A stretch of DNA of 64,000 bases from Metapseudomonas otitidis (GTDB lineage: Bacteria; Pseudomonadota; Gammaproteobacteria; Pseudomonadales; Pseudomonadaceae), in the NCBI RefSeq assembly GCF_900111835.1, contig NZ_FOJP01000017.1, positions 62,001 to 126,000 of the forward strand. Reading direction: 5' to 3'. This document shows positions 35,528 to 43,597 of this stretch, piece by piece. Position numbers and translations under genes: made by a program. Below the pieces are notes generated by a model. That model was not told the origin of the DNA. It saw only the letters and a program-made list of their open reading frames with translations, and searched no databases. The stretch's first letter is position 1, and every line of letters starts with the position of its first letter.

Positions 35528-37789
35528 TCAGAAGTCGAAATCCTTGCGCAGCTGGACGCCGAAGTAGCGCTCGTCGTCCCGTGGCACGGCGCGGTAGATG
35601 TAGCTGCCGCCGCTGGCCAGGGACTGGGCGTAGGAGGTGTCGGCGAGGTTCTTGCCCAGCAGCGCCACACGCCAGCCGGCGTTGTAGTCGGCCAGGGCGA
35701 CGCTGGCGTTCCAGATGCCGTAGGCGCCCTGCACGGTGTCCGGGTTCTGGTCGAGGCTGAACTGCACCTCGTCCTGCCAGCTGTAGTCGGTGGACAGTTC
35801 CACATCCAGGCCGTTGTCCAGCGGGATGCTGTAGTCGGCGCGCACGTAGGCCTTCCAGTCCGGGGTGAAGGGCAAGCGGCCGCCGTCGATGTTGCAGGTG
35901 GCGGCGGCGCCGGGCGGGCAGTTGAAGTGGTCCACCCGCGCCTTGGTGTAGGCCAGGGCGGCGGACAGCTTGAGCTGGCGGGTGGCCTGGAAGCTGGTGT
36001 CCAGCTCCACGCCCTGGGTCTTCACGCTGCCGGCGTTGATCAGGCGGGTCACCACCTGGTTGGCCACGGTGTCGAAGAAGTTCGCCTGGTAGTCGTCGTA
36101 GTCGGTGTGGAACACCGCCAGGTTGGCGCTCAGGCGCTTGTCCAGGGCGGTGGCCTTGAGGCCCAGCTCGTAGGAGTCGGAGGTCTCCGGCTTGAGCGCC
36201 CCGGTGTCGCGCGGCTGCATGTTGAAGAACACGTTGTAGGCCGGGCCCTTGTAGCCGCGCGAGTAGGTGGCGTAGCCCATCAGGTCGTCGCTGAAGTCGT
36301 ACTGCAGGCCGGTGCGGCCGGACCAGCCGTCCTCGTCCACCGAGCCCGAGCTGGCGGTGGAGGGCTGGATGCCGGTGACGGCGGTGGCGGAGGTGGACGT
36401 GCGGCGGTGGTCGTACTCCAGGTCGTCGTGGGTCCAGCGCAGGCCGAACAGCGCGCGGAAGTCGTCGGTGAGGTTGAAGGTGTTCTCGCCGAACAGCGCG
36501 ACGCTGTCGTTGGTCACGCTGTAGTCGGCGCGGCCGCTGTTGGGGGTGCCGCCGTTGACCGACAGGCGCCGGTAGGTCTCCTCGGAGCGGCCATGGAAGT
36601 AGTAGGCGCCGACCACGTACTCGTTGAAGCCGCCCTTGGGCGAGGCCAGGCGGAACTCCTGGGAGTACTGGTCGTAGTCCACCTCGCCCTTGTCGTGGGA
36701 GGCGGTCAGCGGCAGCTGCGCCGAGCGGTCGCCGTCCTGGTACTGGGTGTTGTCCCAGCCGCGCCAGGCGGTGATGGAGGTGAGGGTGAAGTCGCCCAGC
36801 TTCCAGTCCACCTGCCCGGACAGGCCGCTGTTGGTGTCCTCGACGTAGGTCTTGTAGTCGCTGCGGATGTCGCGGTTGTGGTCGCTCGGCACCACCGGGC
36901 GCAGGGCGCTGGCGAAGGCTGCGCTGCTGGTGGAGGTGATCACGCCGCTGGGCAGGGTGTCCTCGCCCTCCATGCGGTCGGCGATCAGGGTCACCTTGAG
37001 CGCGTCGTCCGGCTCGAACACCAGCTTGCCGCGCACGCCCTTGCGGTCGTAGCCGTTGACGTCATGGCCGTTGGCGACGTTCTCGACGTTGCCGTCGTAG
37101 CGCCCCAGCAGGGTGCTCAGGGAGCCTTTCAGGGTGTCGCTCAGGCGTCCGCCGATGCCGAAGCGCAGGCGGTTCTCGTTGCCGCCGCCGAAGTGCGAGT
37201 AGTCCACGTAGCCGTGGCCCTGCTCGGGCGGGTCCTGGCTGACGATGTTGAGCACGCCGGCCGAGGCGTTCTTGCCGAACAGGGTGCCCTGGGGGCCGCG
37301 CAGCACTTCGATGCGCTCCAGGTCCAGCAGGTCCAGGGTGGATTGCCCGGGGCGGCCGAACACCACGCCGTCCACCACCGTGGCCACCGTGGGCTCGACC
37401 CCCGGCGAGGTGGAGATGGTGCCGACGCCGCGGACGAACAGCGAGGTGTCCTTGTTGGAGGCACCGGTGCGGTAGTTGAGGGTCGGCACCTGCTGGACGA
37501 TGGCGCCGACGTTGTTGCGGTTGTCGCGCTCCAGCTGCTCGCCCTGCACCACGGAGACGGCCACCGGCACGTCCTGCAGGCTGGCTTCGCGGCGGGTGGC
37601 GGTGACGGTCACCGTCTTCAGCGTGGGCGCGGCCTTCTGGTCGTCGGCGGTGCTGTCGGGGGTGCGCTCGGCGGCCCCGGCGGCGCTCCCCAGCGCTGCC
37701 AGGAGGATGCCGATGGCCAGCGGGCTACGGCGCCCGCCGTGGGAGGTGCGAAGGCCGCGCGGTGCGGCCGGATTGCTGTGGATGCTCAT
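35528..37789 (-). CDS. TonB-dependent outer-membrane receptor, organosulfur-associated
   Basis: 753 residues. The signal peptide is about residues 1-40. The TonB box is near 58-64 (LKTVTVTA). The plug contains EVLRGPQGTLFGKNASAGVL, and a long beta-barrel ends in VQLRKDFDF. It lacks an STN signalling domain. A two-cysteine insert near the C-terminus (FNCPPGAAATCNIDGG) has a counterpart in the receptor at 59823-62165. First gene of the operon with the monooxygenase, reductase and binding protein, preceded by a LacI-type palindrome. Transport of an organosulfur compound is inferred from context. Confidence 0.9.
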   Translation of the reverse strand: MSIHSNPAAPRGLRTSHGGRRSPLAIGILLAALGSAAGAAERTPDSTADDQKAAPTLKTVTVTATRREASLQDVPVAVSVVQGEQLERDNRNNVGAIVQQVPTLNYRTGASNKDTSLFVRGVGTISTSPGVEPTVATVVDGVVFGRPGQSTLDLLDLERIEVLRGPQGTLFGKNASAGVLNIVSQDPPEQGHGYVDYSHFGGGNENRLRFGIGGRLSDTLKGSLSTLLGRYDGNVENVANGHDVNGYDRKGVRGKLVFEPDDALKVTLIADRMEGEDTLPSGVITSTSSAAFASALRPVVPSDHNRDIRSDYKTYVEDTNSGLSGQVDWKLGDFTLTSITAWRGWDNTQYQDGDRSAQLPLTASHDKGEVDYDQYSQEFRLASPKGGFNEYVVGAYYFHGRSEETYRRLSVNGGTPNSGRADYSVTNDSVALFGENTFNLTDDFRALFGLRWTHDDLEYDHRRTSTSATAVTGIQPSTASSGSVDEDGWSGRTGLQYDFSDDLMGYATYSRGYKGPAYNVFFNMQPRDTGALKPETSDSYELGLKATALDKRLSANLAVFHTDYDDYQANFFDTVANQVVTRLINAGSVKTQGVELDTSFQATRQLKLSAALAYTKARVDHFNCPPGAAATCNIDGGRLPFTPDWKAYVRADYSIPLDNGLDVELSTDYSWQDEVQFSLDQNPDTVQGAYGIWNASVALADYNAGWRVALLGKNLADTSYAQSLASGGSYIYRAVPRDDERYFGVQLRKDFDF

Positions 37790-37809
37790 GCTCGTTTCAC
37801 TGCCCTGCG

Positions 37810-37867
37810 GAGACCAGACGTGCCTGCTGCTTGGCAGGCTCCTTGTGGGCTGTCGCGGTCTGGTCTC
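37810..37867 (-). promoter_or_regulatory. Nested stem-loop in the receptor 5' leader
   Basis: GAGACCAGAC (37810-37819) pairs perfectly with GTCTGGTCTC (37858-37867), and inside is GCCTGC...GCAGGC (37822-37839). It lies 20-80 bases upstream of the receptor start on the transcribed strand. It could shape translation or mRNA stability. Confidence 0.55.
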
Positions 37868-37908
37868 GCTCGTGCGAGTGGCAGCAAAAAGGCAGACAGC
37901 CGTTGGTT

Positions 37909-37920
37909 GTTAGCGCTAAC
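37909..37920. promoter_or_regulatory. LacI-type operator palindrome
   Basis: GTTAGCGCTAAC is a perfect 12-bp palindrome with the central CG typical of LacI/GalR operators. It lies 120 bp before the receptor start codon and 81 bp before the LacI-type regulator start codon. Confidence 0.8.
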
Positions 37921-38000
37921 ATCGCCAGTATCCGAGCGACGCCAATAGATCGTCAAATAATTAAAAATTACTTTTATATGCCTACAAGGATGGTCAATCC

Positions 38001-39035
38001 ATGAGCAGCCCCCGCAAGCGCCGAGGCGCGGGACGCGTCACCCTCAGCGCCGTGGCCGAGCGCGTCGGCGTTTCCGCCATCACCGTGTCGCGCTACTTCA
38101 ACCAGCCGGAGCAGGTCTCCGAGGAACTGCGCGGGCGCATCGAAACGGCGGTGGCCGAGCTGGGCTACGTGCCCAACCTGGTGGCCGGCGGCCTGGCCTC
38201 GGCGCGCGGGCGCATCGTCGGCATGGTCATCCCCAACATCTCCGGGCCGATCTTCGCCAACACGATCCAGGGCTTCAGCGACACCCTGGCGCGCCACGGC
38301 TACCAGCTGCTGCTGGCCTCCAGCTACTTCTCCGAGGAACAGGAAGAGAGCGCCGTGCGCGCCTTCCTCGGCTGGTCGCCGGCGGCCCTGGTGGTCACCA
38401 GCCATTTCCACAGCCCCGGCACCGAGAAGATGCTCGCCGAGGCGGACGTCCCCATCGTCGAGGTCTGGGACTACCAGCCCGAGCGCGCGCCCATGCAGGT
38501 GGGCTTCCTCCACCGCGACGTGGGCGTCGCCGCCGCCCGTTACCTGCTGGACAAGGGGCACACGCGCATCGCCTTCGTGCAGAACAGCGCCGCCGGCGAC
38601 TTCAGCGCCCTGGACCGCCGCGACGGCTACGCCGACACCCTGCGCGCCGCCGGCCACGAGCCCTGGGTCTTCGTGCCCAGCAGCGGGCTGGCGCCCTTCG
38701 AGGCCGGCAAGCAGGCCATGGAGGCGCTGATGAAGCGCTCGCCACGGCCGGACGCGATCATCTTCGCCAACGACAACCTCGCCGCCGGCGGCCTGCTCGC
38801 CGGCCAGCGCGCAGGCCTGGACCTGCCGGGCGACTGCGCGGTGATGGGTTTTGGCGACTACCCGTTCGCCGAGATGCTGCTGCCCAGCCTCACCACCATC
38901 CGCCCGCTGGCGCTGGAAATCGGCGAGCGCGCCGCCACCCGGGTGCTGGAGGCGCTGGGCGTGCTGCCGGTGGAGGGCGAGGTGGAACGCCTGAATCTGC
39001 TCGACTGCCAGGTCATCGCCCGGGAAAGCGCGTAG
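38001..39035 (+). CDS. LacI family transcriptional regulator
   Basis: 344 residues. The HTH is about 13-60 (VTLSAVAERVGVSAITVSRY), followed by the hinge (PNLVAGGLASARGRIVGMVI) and a periplasmic-binding-like effector domain (about 68-340). It resembles the GntR/GnuR group by eye. It is divergent from the TonB receptor operon, with a perfect palindrome between, so it very likely controls that operon and itself. The effector is unknown. An MFS gene follows after 37 bp. Confidence 0.92.
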   Translation: MSSPRKRRGAGRVTLSAVAERVGVSAITVSRYFNQPEQVSEELRGRIETAVAELGYVPNLVAGGLASARGRIVGMVIPNISGPIFANTIQGFSDTLARHGYQLLLASSYFSEEQEESAVRAFLGWSPAALVVTSHFHSPGTEKMLAEADVPIVEVWDYQPERAPMQVGFLHRDVGVAAARYLLDKGHTRIAFVQNSAAGDFSALDRRDGYADTLRAAGHEPWVFVPSSGLAPFEAGKQAMEALMKRSPRPDAIIFANDNLAAGGLLAGQRAGLDLPGDCAVMGFGDYPFAEMLLPSLTTIRPLALEIGERAATRVLEALGVLPVEGEVERLNLLDCQVIARESA

Positions 39036-39072
39036 AATCCGCGCCCCCTCGCAACAAGCCCTGCCTCTTGCC

Positions 39073-40263
39073 ATGAATCCCTCGACCCTTCTCTCCCTCC
39101 CCCTACTCGCCCTGGCCCTTGGCGGCTTCGTCGTCGGCAGCAGTGAGTTCATCATCATGGGCCTGCTGCCCGAGGTGGCCCAGGACCTCTCCGTGAGCCT
39201 CTCCGACGCCGGCCTGCTGGTCAGCGCCTACGCCATGGGCGTGGTCATCGGCGCGCCGCTGCTGGGCCCGCTGCTGGGTCGCCTGCCACGGCGCCAGGCG
39301 CTGCTGTGGCTGATGGGCGCCTACGCCCTGGGCAACCTCGCCTGCGCCCTGGCCCCCAGCTACGAATGGCTGCTGGCGGCGCGCACGTTCACCGCCTTCA
39401 GCCATGCCGGCTTCTTTGGCTGCGCCACCCTGCTGGCCGCCGAGCTGGCGCCACCCCATCGCCGCGCCTCGGCCATGGCGCTGGTGCTCAGCGGGCTGAC
39501 CATCGCCAACGTGCTCGGGGTGCCGGCCGGCGCCTGGCTGGGCCAGGCCACCAGCTGGCGGGTGACCTTCATGGTGGTGGCGGGCCTGGGCCTGCTGACA
39601 CTGCTGGCGCAGTTCCTCTGGCTGCCGGCCACAGCCAGGCCGCAGCCCAATGCCGCCGGTGCCTGGGACGGCATCTTCCGGCGCCCGGTGCTGCATGCGC
39701 TGGGGGTGTGCAGCCTGTCGTCGGTGGCGCTGTTCGGTGTGTTCACCTACATCAGCCCGCTGCTGCGCGATGTCTCCGGCTTCAGCCCGGAGCACGCCAA
39801 TTTCGCCCTGCTGCTGTTCGGCATCGGCCTGACCCTCGGCAACCTGCTGGGCGGGCGCCTGGCGGACAAGGGCTTCCGCTTCGCCCTGCCCGGGGCCTTC
39901 GCGGTGAGTGCCCTGTGCCTGGTGGGGCTGTTCGTCTTCGCCCAGGTGCCGGTGCTGGCGCTGGCCTGCCTGTTCCTCTGGGGCGTGGCGAGCTTCGCCA
40001 TCTCCTCGCCACTGCAGTTGCTGCTGGTGGAACAGGCCGGCGAATCCGCCAGCCTCGCCGCCACCCTCAGCCACGCGGCCTTCAACCTGGGCAACGCCAG
40101 TGGCGCCTTCGTCGGCGGCCTGTGGCTGAGCACCGGGATGGGCCTGGCCAACCTGCCGCTGATGGGCGTGGCCGTGCTGGTCGCCACCCTGCTGGTGTGC
40201 CTGCCCCTGCCGCGCCTGCGCGCCACCCGCGAGCGCCTCCAGGCGGCCGGGCAGATCCATTGA
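39073..40263 (+). CDS. MFS transporter (DHA1 drug/nucleoside/sugar efflux type)
   Basis: 396 residues, about 12 membrane helices. The DHA1 motifs are visible: FVVGSSEFIIMGLLPEVAQD in helix 1, GPLLGRLPRRQALLWLMGAY after helix 2, and NVLGVPAGAWLGQATSWR in helix 5, the AraJ/YdhP-type motif C. It is likely an exporter of a small polar compound. It lies 37 bp after the LacI gene and is probably co-transcribed, so it may expel a product or analogue related to the LacI effector. Confidence 0.88.
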   Translation: MNPSTLLSLPLLALALGGFVVGSSEFIIMGLLPEVAQDLSVSLSDAGLLVSAYAMGVVIGAPLLGPLLGRLPRRQALLWLMGAYALGNLACALAPSYEWLLAARTFTAFSHAGFFGCATLLAAELAPPHRRASAMALVLSGLTIANVLGVPAGAWLGQATSWRVTFMVVAGLGLLTLLAQFLWLPATARPQPNAAGAWDGIFRRPVLHALGVCSLSSVALFGVFTYISPLLRDVSGFSPEHANFALLLFGIGLTLGNLLGGRLADKGFRFALPGAFAVSALCLVGLFVFAQVPVLALACLFLWGVASFAISSPLQLLLVEQAGESASLAATLSHAAFNLGNASGAFVGGLWLSTGMGLANLPLMGVAVLVATLLVCLPLPRLRATRERLQAAGQIH

Positions 40264-40480
40264 TCCAGGCCCTGTGGGATGAAGCGTCCGTGGGGTGGAT
40301 CGCGCTTCATCGATCCACCGCCCAGCCCCGAGCCGCGCGTCGTGCAACGGAGTGATGGGCGGTATGAGCCGCACCCGCGTGATGACGGTCGGGAGGGTTC
40401 GCGGTACGGAGCCCCGGGAGCTGCGGGATCGGCACGGGCGGGCTAGGCTCTGGCCTTTCCCACGCGACAGGAGCACGGAC
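40264..40480. repeat. Intergenic hairpin, GATCGATCCACC type
   Basis: GGGGTGGATCGCG...CGATCCACCGC at about 40293-40322 is an imperfect palindrome after the MFS gene. A related unit is at 40858-40886. The rest of the gap shows only the ribosome site ACAGGAGC for the next gene. Confidence 0.5.
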
Positions 40481-40846
40481 ATGGAAGCGGAACGCCAGGC
40501 CATCGAGGCGGTGGTACGGGATTACGTGGAAGGCATGGTGCGGGCGGACGCGACGCTGTTGCGCAGCGCCTTCCACCCCGACAGCCGCATCGTCGGGCAC
40601 TTTGGTCCGGACCTGCAGTGGCTCTCGCCGGAAGCCTTCATCGCCGGCCTGCAGGCAAAGGGGCCGGTGGTGGCCGAGGGCGAAGCGCCGGTGTGGCGGC
40701 TGGAGTCCCTGGACCTCACCAGCGACACCGCCCTGGCCAAGGTCACCGACGTCTACGCCGGCCTGGACTTCACCGATTACCTCTCGCTGCTGAAGATCGA
40801 CGACCGCTGGCGCATTGTGCACAAGCTGTTCCACCTGCACGGCTAA
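40481..40846 (+). CDS. NTF2-like (SnoaL/lumazine-binding type) protein
   Basis: 121 residues. EAVVRDYVEGMVRADATLLR, then SAFHPDSRIVGHFGPDLQWL and a closing ISRC-like DDRWRIVHKLFHLHG pattern, form the cone-shaped NTF2 fold used by small isomerases and ligand-binding proteins. The start at 40481 has CAGGAGC about 8 bp upstream. It is convergent with the sigma-54-type regulator gene. Substrate unknown. Confidence 0.8.
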   Translation: MEAERQAIEAVVRDYVEGMVRADATLLRSAFHPDSRIVGHFGPDLQWLSPEAFIAGLQAKGPVVAEGEAPVWRLESLDLTSDTALAKVTDVYAGLDFTDYLSLLKIDDRWRIVHKLFHLHG

Positions 40847-40897
40847 GGCCTGCCTCCGGGTGGGTCGCATCGATCCACCCCTTGCCCCCTCGACGCC

Positions 40898-41812
40898 CTA
40901 CCCCGCCAGCACATCGGCGAACAGCTGCCGCAGGTTGTCCACATCGTTGGCCGCCAGCTGGCGCAGTTGCTGGGCGAGCTGTGCATAACTCGGTGCGGGC
41001 GGCAGGTTGAGGTGGTGCGGCAGGATCTCCTCGCCGTCGCTCACCAGCAGGGCGAAGTGGATGCTGTTCTCCAGCTCGCGGGTGTTGCCCGGCCAGGGGT
41101 AGCCCTCCAGCGCCGCCTGGGCCTGGGCGCCGATCAGCGGCAGCGGCAGGTCGAGGCGCTGGGCGTAGATGCCGAGGAAGTACTCGGCCAGCGGCAGGAT
41201 GTCGTCGGGGCGCTCGCGCAGCGGCGGCAGTTCCACGCGCCCTTCGTTGAGGTACTGGTAGAGCCGCTCGTCGAACTTGCCGGCACGCACCGCCTGGGCC
41301 AGGTCGATGCTGGTGGCGGCCACCAGGCGCACGTCCACCGGGGTCGGCTGCTGGGCGCCGACGCGGGTCACCTCGCGGCTTTCCAGGGCCGCCAGCAGGC
41401 GCGCCTGGAGCGGCAGCGGCAGGTCGCCGATCTCGTCCAGGTAGAGCGTCCCGCCATTGGCCGAGCCGAACCAGCCGGCACGGCTGCTGGCTGAGCCCGC
41501 ATGGGCGCCGGGGGCGTGGCCGAACAGCTCGGCCTCGGCGTAGGCCTTGCTGATGGCGCCGCAGTTGACCGCGACGAACAGCCCCGGCCGCTCGCTGCCG
41601 CGGTGGATCTGCCGCGCCAGCAGCTCCTTGCCGGTGCCGGTCTCTCCCTGGATCAGCACCGGCACGGCGGCCGGTGCCAGGTGTTCGATTTCCTCCCGCA
41701 GGCGCCGCGAACGGGCATCGACGAACACCAGCGCACGGGCACGGATGCTCAGCGGGCTGCGGTCGGCGTCGGCGAAGGTCAGCAGGGGTTGGCCATTGGC
41801 TGGCTGGCTCAT
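40898..41812 (-). CDS. Sigma-54 activator-like AAA+ protein lacking canonical GAFTGA and HTH
   Basis: 304 residues. The AAA+ core is clear: Walker A GETGTGKE 56-63, ELFGH at 95-99, Walker B GGTLYLDEIGD 120-130, RFL-like PPLRERPDDI, and sensor II PGNTRELEN with R245. The sigma-54 contact loop reads GAHAGS (102-107) instead of GAFTGA. The protein ends at SYAQLAQQLRQLAANDVDNL and a few residues more, with no Fis-type HTH. No frameshifted HTH is seen in the 51 bp after the stop. It resembles SfnR-type sulfone-utilisation activators by context; whether it can activate transcription is doubtful. Confidence 0.85.
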   Translation of the reverse strand: MSQPANGQPLLTFADADRSPLSIRARALVFVDARSRRLREEIEHLAPAAVPVLIQGETGTGKELLARQIHRGSERPGLFVAVNCGAISKAYAEAELFGHAPGAHAGSASSRAGWFGSANGGTLYLDEIGDLPLPLQARLLAALESREVTRVGAQQPTPVDVRLVAATSIDLAQAVRAGKFDERLYQYLNEGRVELPPLRERPDDILPLAEYFLGIYAQRLDLPLPLIGAQAQAALEGYPWPGNTRELENSIHFALLVSDGEEILPHHLNLPPAPSYAQLAQQLRQLAANDVDNLRQLFADVLAG

Positions 41813-41886
41813 GGACGAAATCTCCCGCCGGGGCCTGCGCGCTGGCAGGTCCCGGACGTCACGCGATGAATGGAGGCGCGCCCGGC

Positions 41887-42468
41887 TCAGGCGCGCAGGC
41901 GGGCCAGTTGCTCGATGCGCCCCTGCAGGCGGTAGAGGTAGGCGAAGCCCTGCTCCCAGCGCTGGTGGCCGGACTTCACGTTGATGTGCCCGGCGCCGGC
42001 GAGGATGGCCGGCTCGGCGCCCCAGTCACGGGCCAGTTGCAGGGCCCGCTGCGGGCTGGCTGCGTGGTCGTTGTCGGAGCCCACCAGCAGCGTGGGGAAC
42101 GGCAGGGCCGTGCGGGGGATCGGCGCGAAGCCGGTGAGCGCCTCCGGGCAGCCGGGGCGCTCCACATCCGCCGGGGCGACCAGCAGCGAACCGCGCACCC
42201 GGCGCAGCACGTCCGGGTCGGCCTGGGCCGCCCAGTGGGCCACGGTGACGCAGCCCAGGCTGTGGGCGACGAGGATCACCGGCGTGCGCTCGGCATCGAT
42301 GGCGCGCTCCAGCGCCGCCACCCAGGCCGCGCGGTCGGGTTGGTCCCAGTCGGCCTGCTCCACCCGCTGCGCGTTGGGCAGCGTGCGCTCCCAGTGGCTC
42401 TGCCAATGGTCGTCGGGGGAGCCCTGCCATCCTGGCAGGATCAAGTAGCGAATGGCCTGGCTGCGCAT
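41887..42468 (-). CDS. RBBP9/YdeN-family serine hydrolase
   Basis: 193 residues, alpha/beta-hydrolase. The nucleophile S70 is in VAHSLGCV. LILPGWQGSPDDHWQSHWER is the family N-terminus, the acid is in LLVGSDNDHAAS, and the histidine is in GAGHINVKSG. The substrate is unknown. It lies 74 bp upstream of the sigma-54-like gene on the same strand, and they may be co-transcribed. It is divergent from mdcR. Confidence 0.85.
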   Translation of the reverse strand: MRSQAIRYLILPGWQGSPDDHWQSHWERTLPNAQRVEQADWDQPDRAAWVAALERAIDAERTPVILVAHSLGCVTVAHWAAQADPDVLRRVRGSLLVAPADVERPGCPEALTGFAPIPRTALPFPTLLVGSDNDHAASPQRALQLARDWGAEPAILAGAGHINVKSGHQRWEQGFAYLYRLQGRIEQLARLRA

Positions 42469-42648
42469 GGCGAGCCCTCCTTGCGAGACGTTCGATGAAG
42501 GGCAGTCTAGGGGCTCGTCATATATCTGTTAAGGAATAAGAATTTATTTACTTATGCATTATTAGCTTATAGCTGCAGGTCATCCTCGCCCCACCAGACC
42601 GAACGGGTAGGATGAGCCCCTCGCTCCCCAGCACCGGAACGCGGCGCC
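42469..42648. promoter_or_regulatory. Divergent region hydrolase / mdcR
   Basis: 180 bp with an AT-rich core 42519-42572 (TTAAGGAATAAGAATTTATT). A similar GGAATA-AAATTT string occurs at 58193. It probably holds both promoters. Confidence 0.45.
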
Positions 42649-43569
42649 ATGCAGATCGACGACGAGCTGACCCTGAAGAAACTGGAGACCTTCCTCGCCT
42701 TCATGCGCGCGGGCAACCTGTCCCGCGCGGCGGCGGCGCTGGGCACCAGCAACGTCAGCGTGCACCGCGCCATCCACTCCCTGGAGAGCGCCCTGCGCTG
42801 CCCGCTGTTCAAGCACGAGGGGCGCAACCTGACGCCGCTGGAAAGCGCCTACGTGCTGGAGGAGAAGGCCCAGAAGCTGGTGCAGGACGTGCTCGACATG
42901 GTGCGCCTGACCCGCGAGGCGGCGGGCTTTTCCGCCGAGCGCTTCAAGCTCGGTGCGCTCTATTCGCTGACGGTGAAGACCGTGCCGCAGCTGGTGATGG
43001 GCCTGAAGATCCGCCGCAGCGAGCTGAACATCGACCTCACCCTGGGCTCCAACGCCGACCTGCTCTACCGCCTGAAGAACCTGGAGCTGGACGCCATGCT
43101 GGTGTCCCTCGACGAGAGCGTCAGCGACCCGGACTGCGAGCAGCTGCCGCTGTTCTCCGACGACATCTTCCTCGCCGTGCCCACCGACTCGCCCTTCGCC
43201 GAGCAGCCGGAGGTGGACCTGGCGGACCTGGCCGACTCCACCTTCATCACCCTCACCCAGGGCTTCGCCACCCACCGCGACGGCGCGCGGGTATTCCAGC
43301 AGGCGGGCTTCGAGCCGAAGGTGGCGATGCAGGTGAACGACATCTTCACCCTGCTCAGCATGGTCAGCTCCGGGGTCGGCTACGCCCTGCTGCCCGGGCG
43401 CATCGCGGCGGTGTACGAGAACCGCGTGAAGCTCATCCCGCTGCAGGCGCGCTACCGTCTGCAGCAGCACATCGGCGTGGTCTTCCTCAAGGCCCGCGAG
43501 CGCGACCCCAACCTGCTCGCGCTGCTGGCCGAATGCCGCATGTACAGCCTGCGGCAGGGCCCGCACTGA
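42649..43569 (+). CDS. mdcR: LysR-type regulator of malonate utilisation
   Basis: 306 residues. The N-terminal LysR HTH (about 8-66: KLETFLAFMRAGNLSRAAAA, then LGTSNVSVHRAIHSLES) is followed by a type-2 periplasmic-binding effector domain. MdcR activates mdc genes with malonate in Acinetobacter, Klebsiella and Pseudomonas. Here it is convergent with madM at the end of the mdc-mad cluster, 28 bp between stops. Name by family and context. Confidence 0.9.
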   Translation: MQIDDELTLKKLETFLAFMRAGNLSRAAAALGTSNVSVHRAIHSLESALRCPLFKHEGRNLTPLESAYVLEEKAQKLVQDVLDMVRLTREAAGFSAERFKLGALYSLTVKTVPQLVMGLKIRRSELNIDLTLGSNADLLYRLKNLELDAMLVSLDESVSDPDCEQLPLFSDDIFLAVPTDSPFAEQPEVDLADLADSTFITLTQGFATHRDGARVFQQAGFEPKVAMQVNDIFTLLSMVSSGVGYALLPGRIAAVYENRVKLIPLQARYRLQQHIGVVFLKARERDPNLLALLAECRMYSLRQGPH

Positions 43570-43597
43570 CCGCCGTCGAAAAACCCGGGCGACCCCC

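Noticed and set aside
35402-37948. 848-codon plus-strand frame opposite the TonB receptor
   Set aside because: Val/Gly/His-rich antisense pattern. The minus strand encodes a receptor with signal peptide, plug and barrel.
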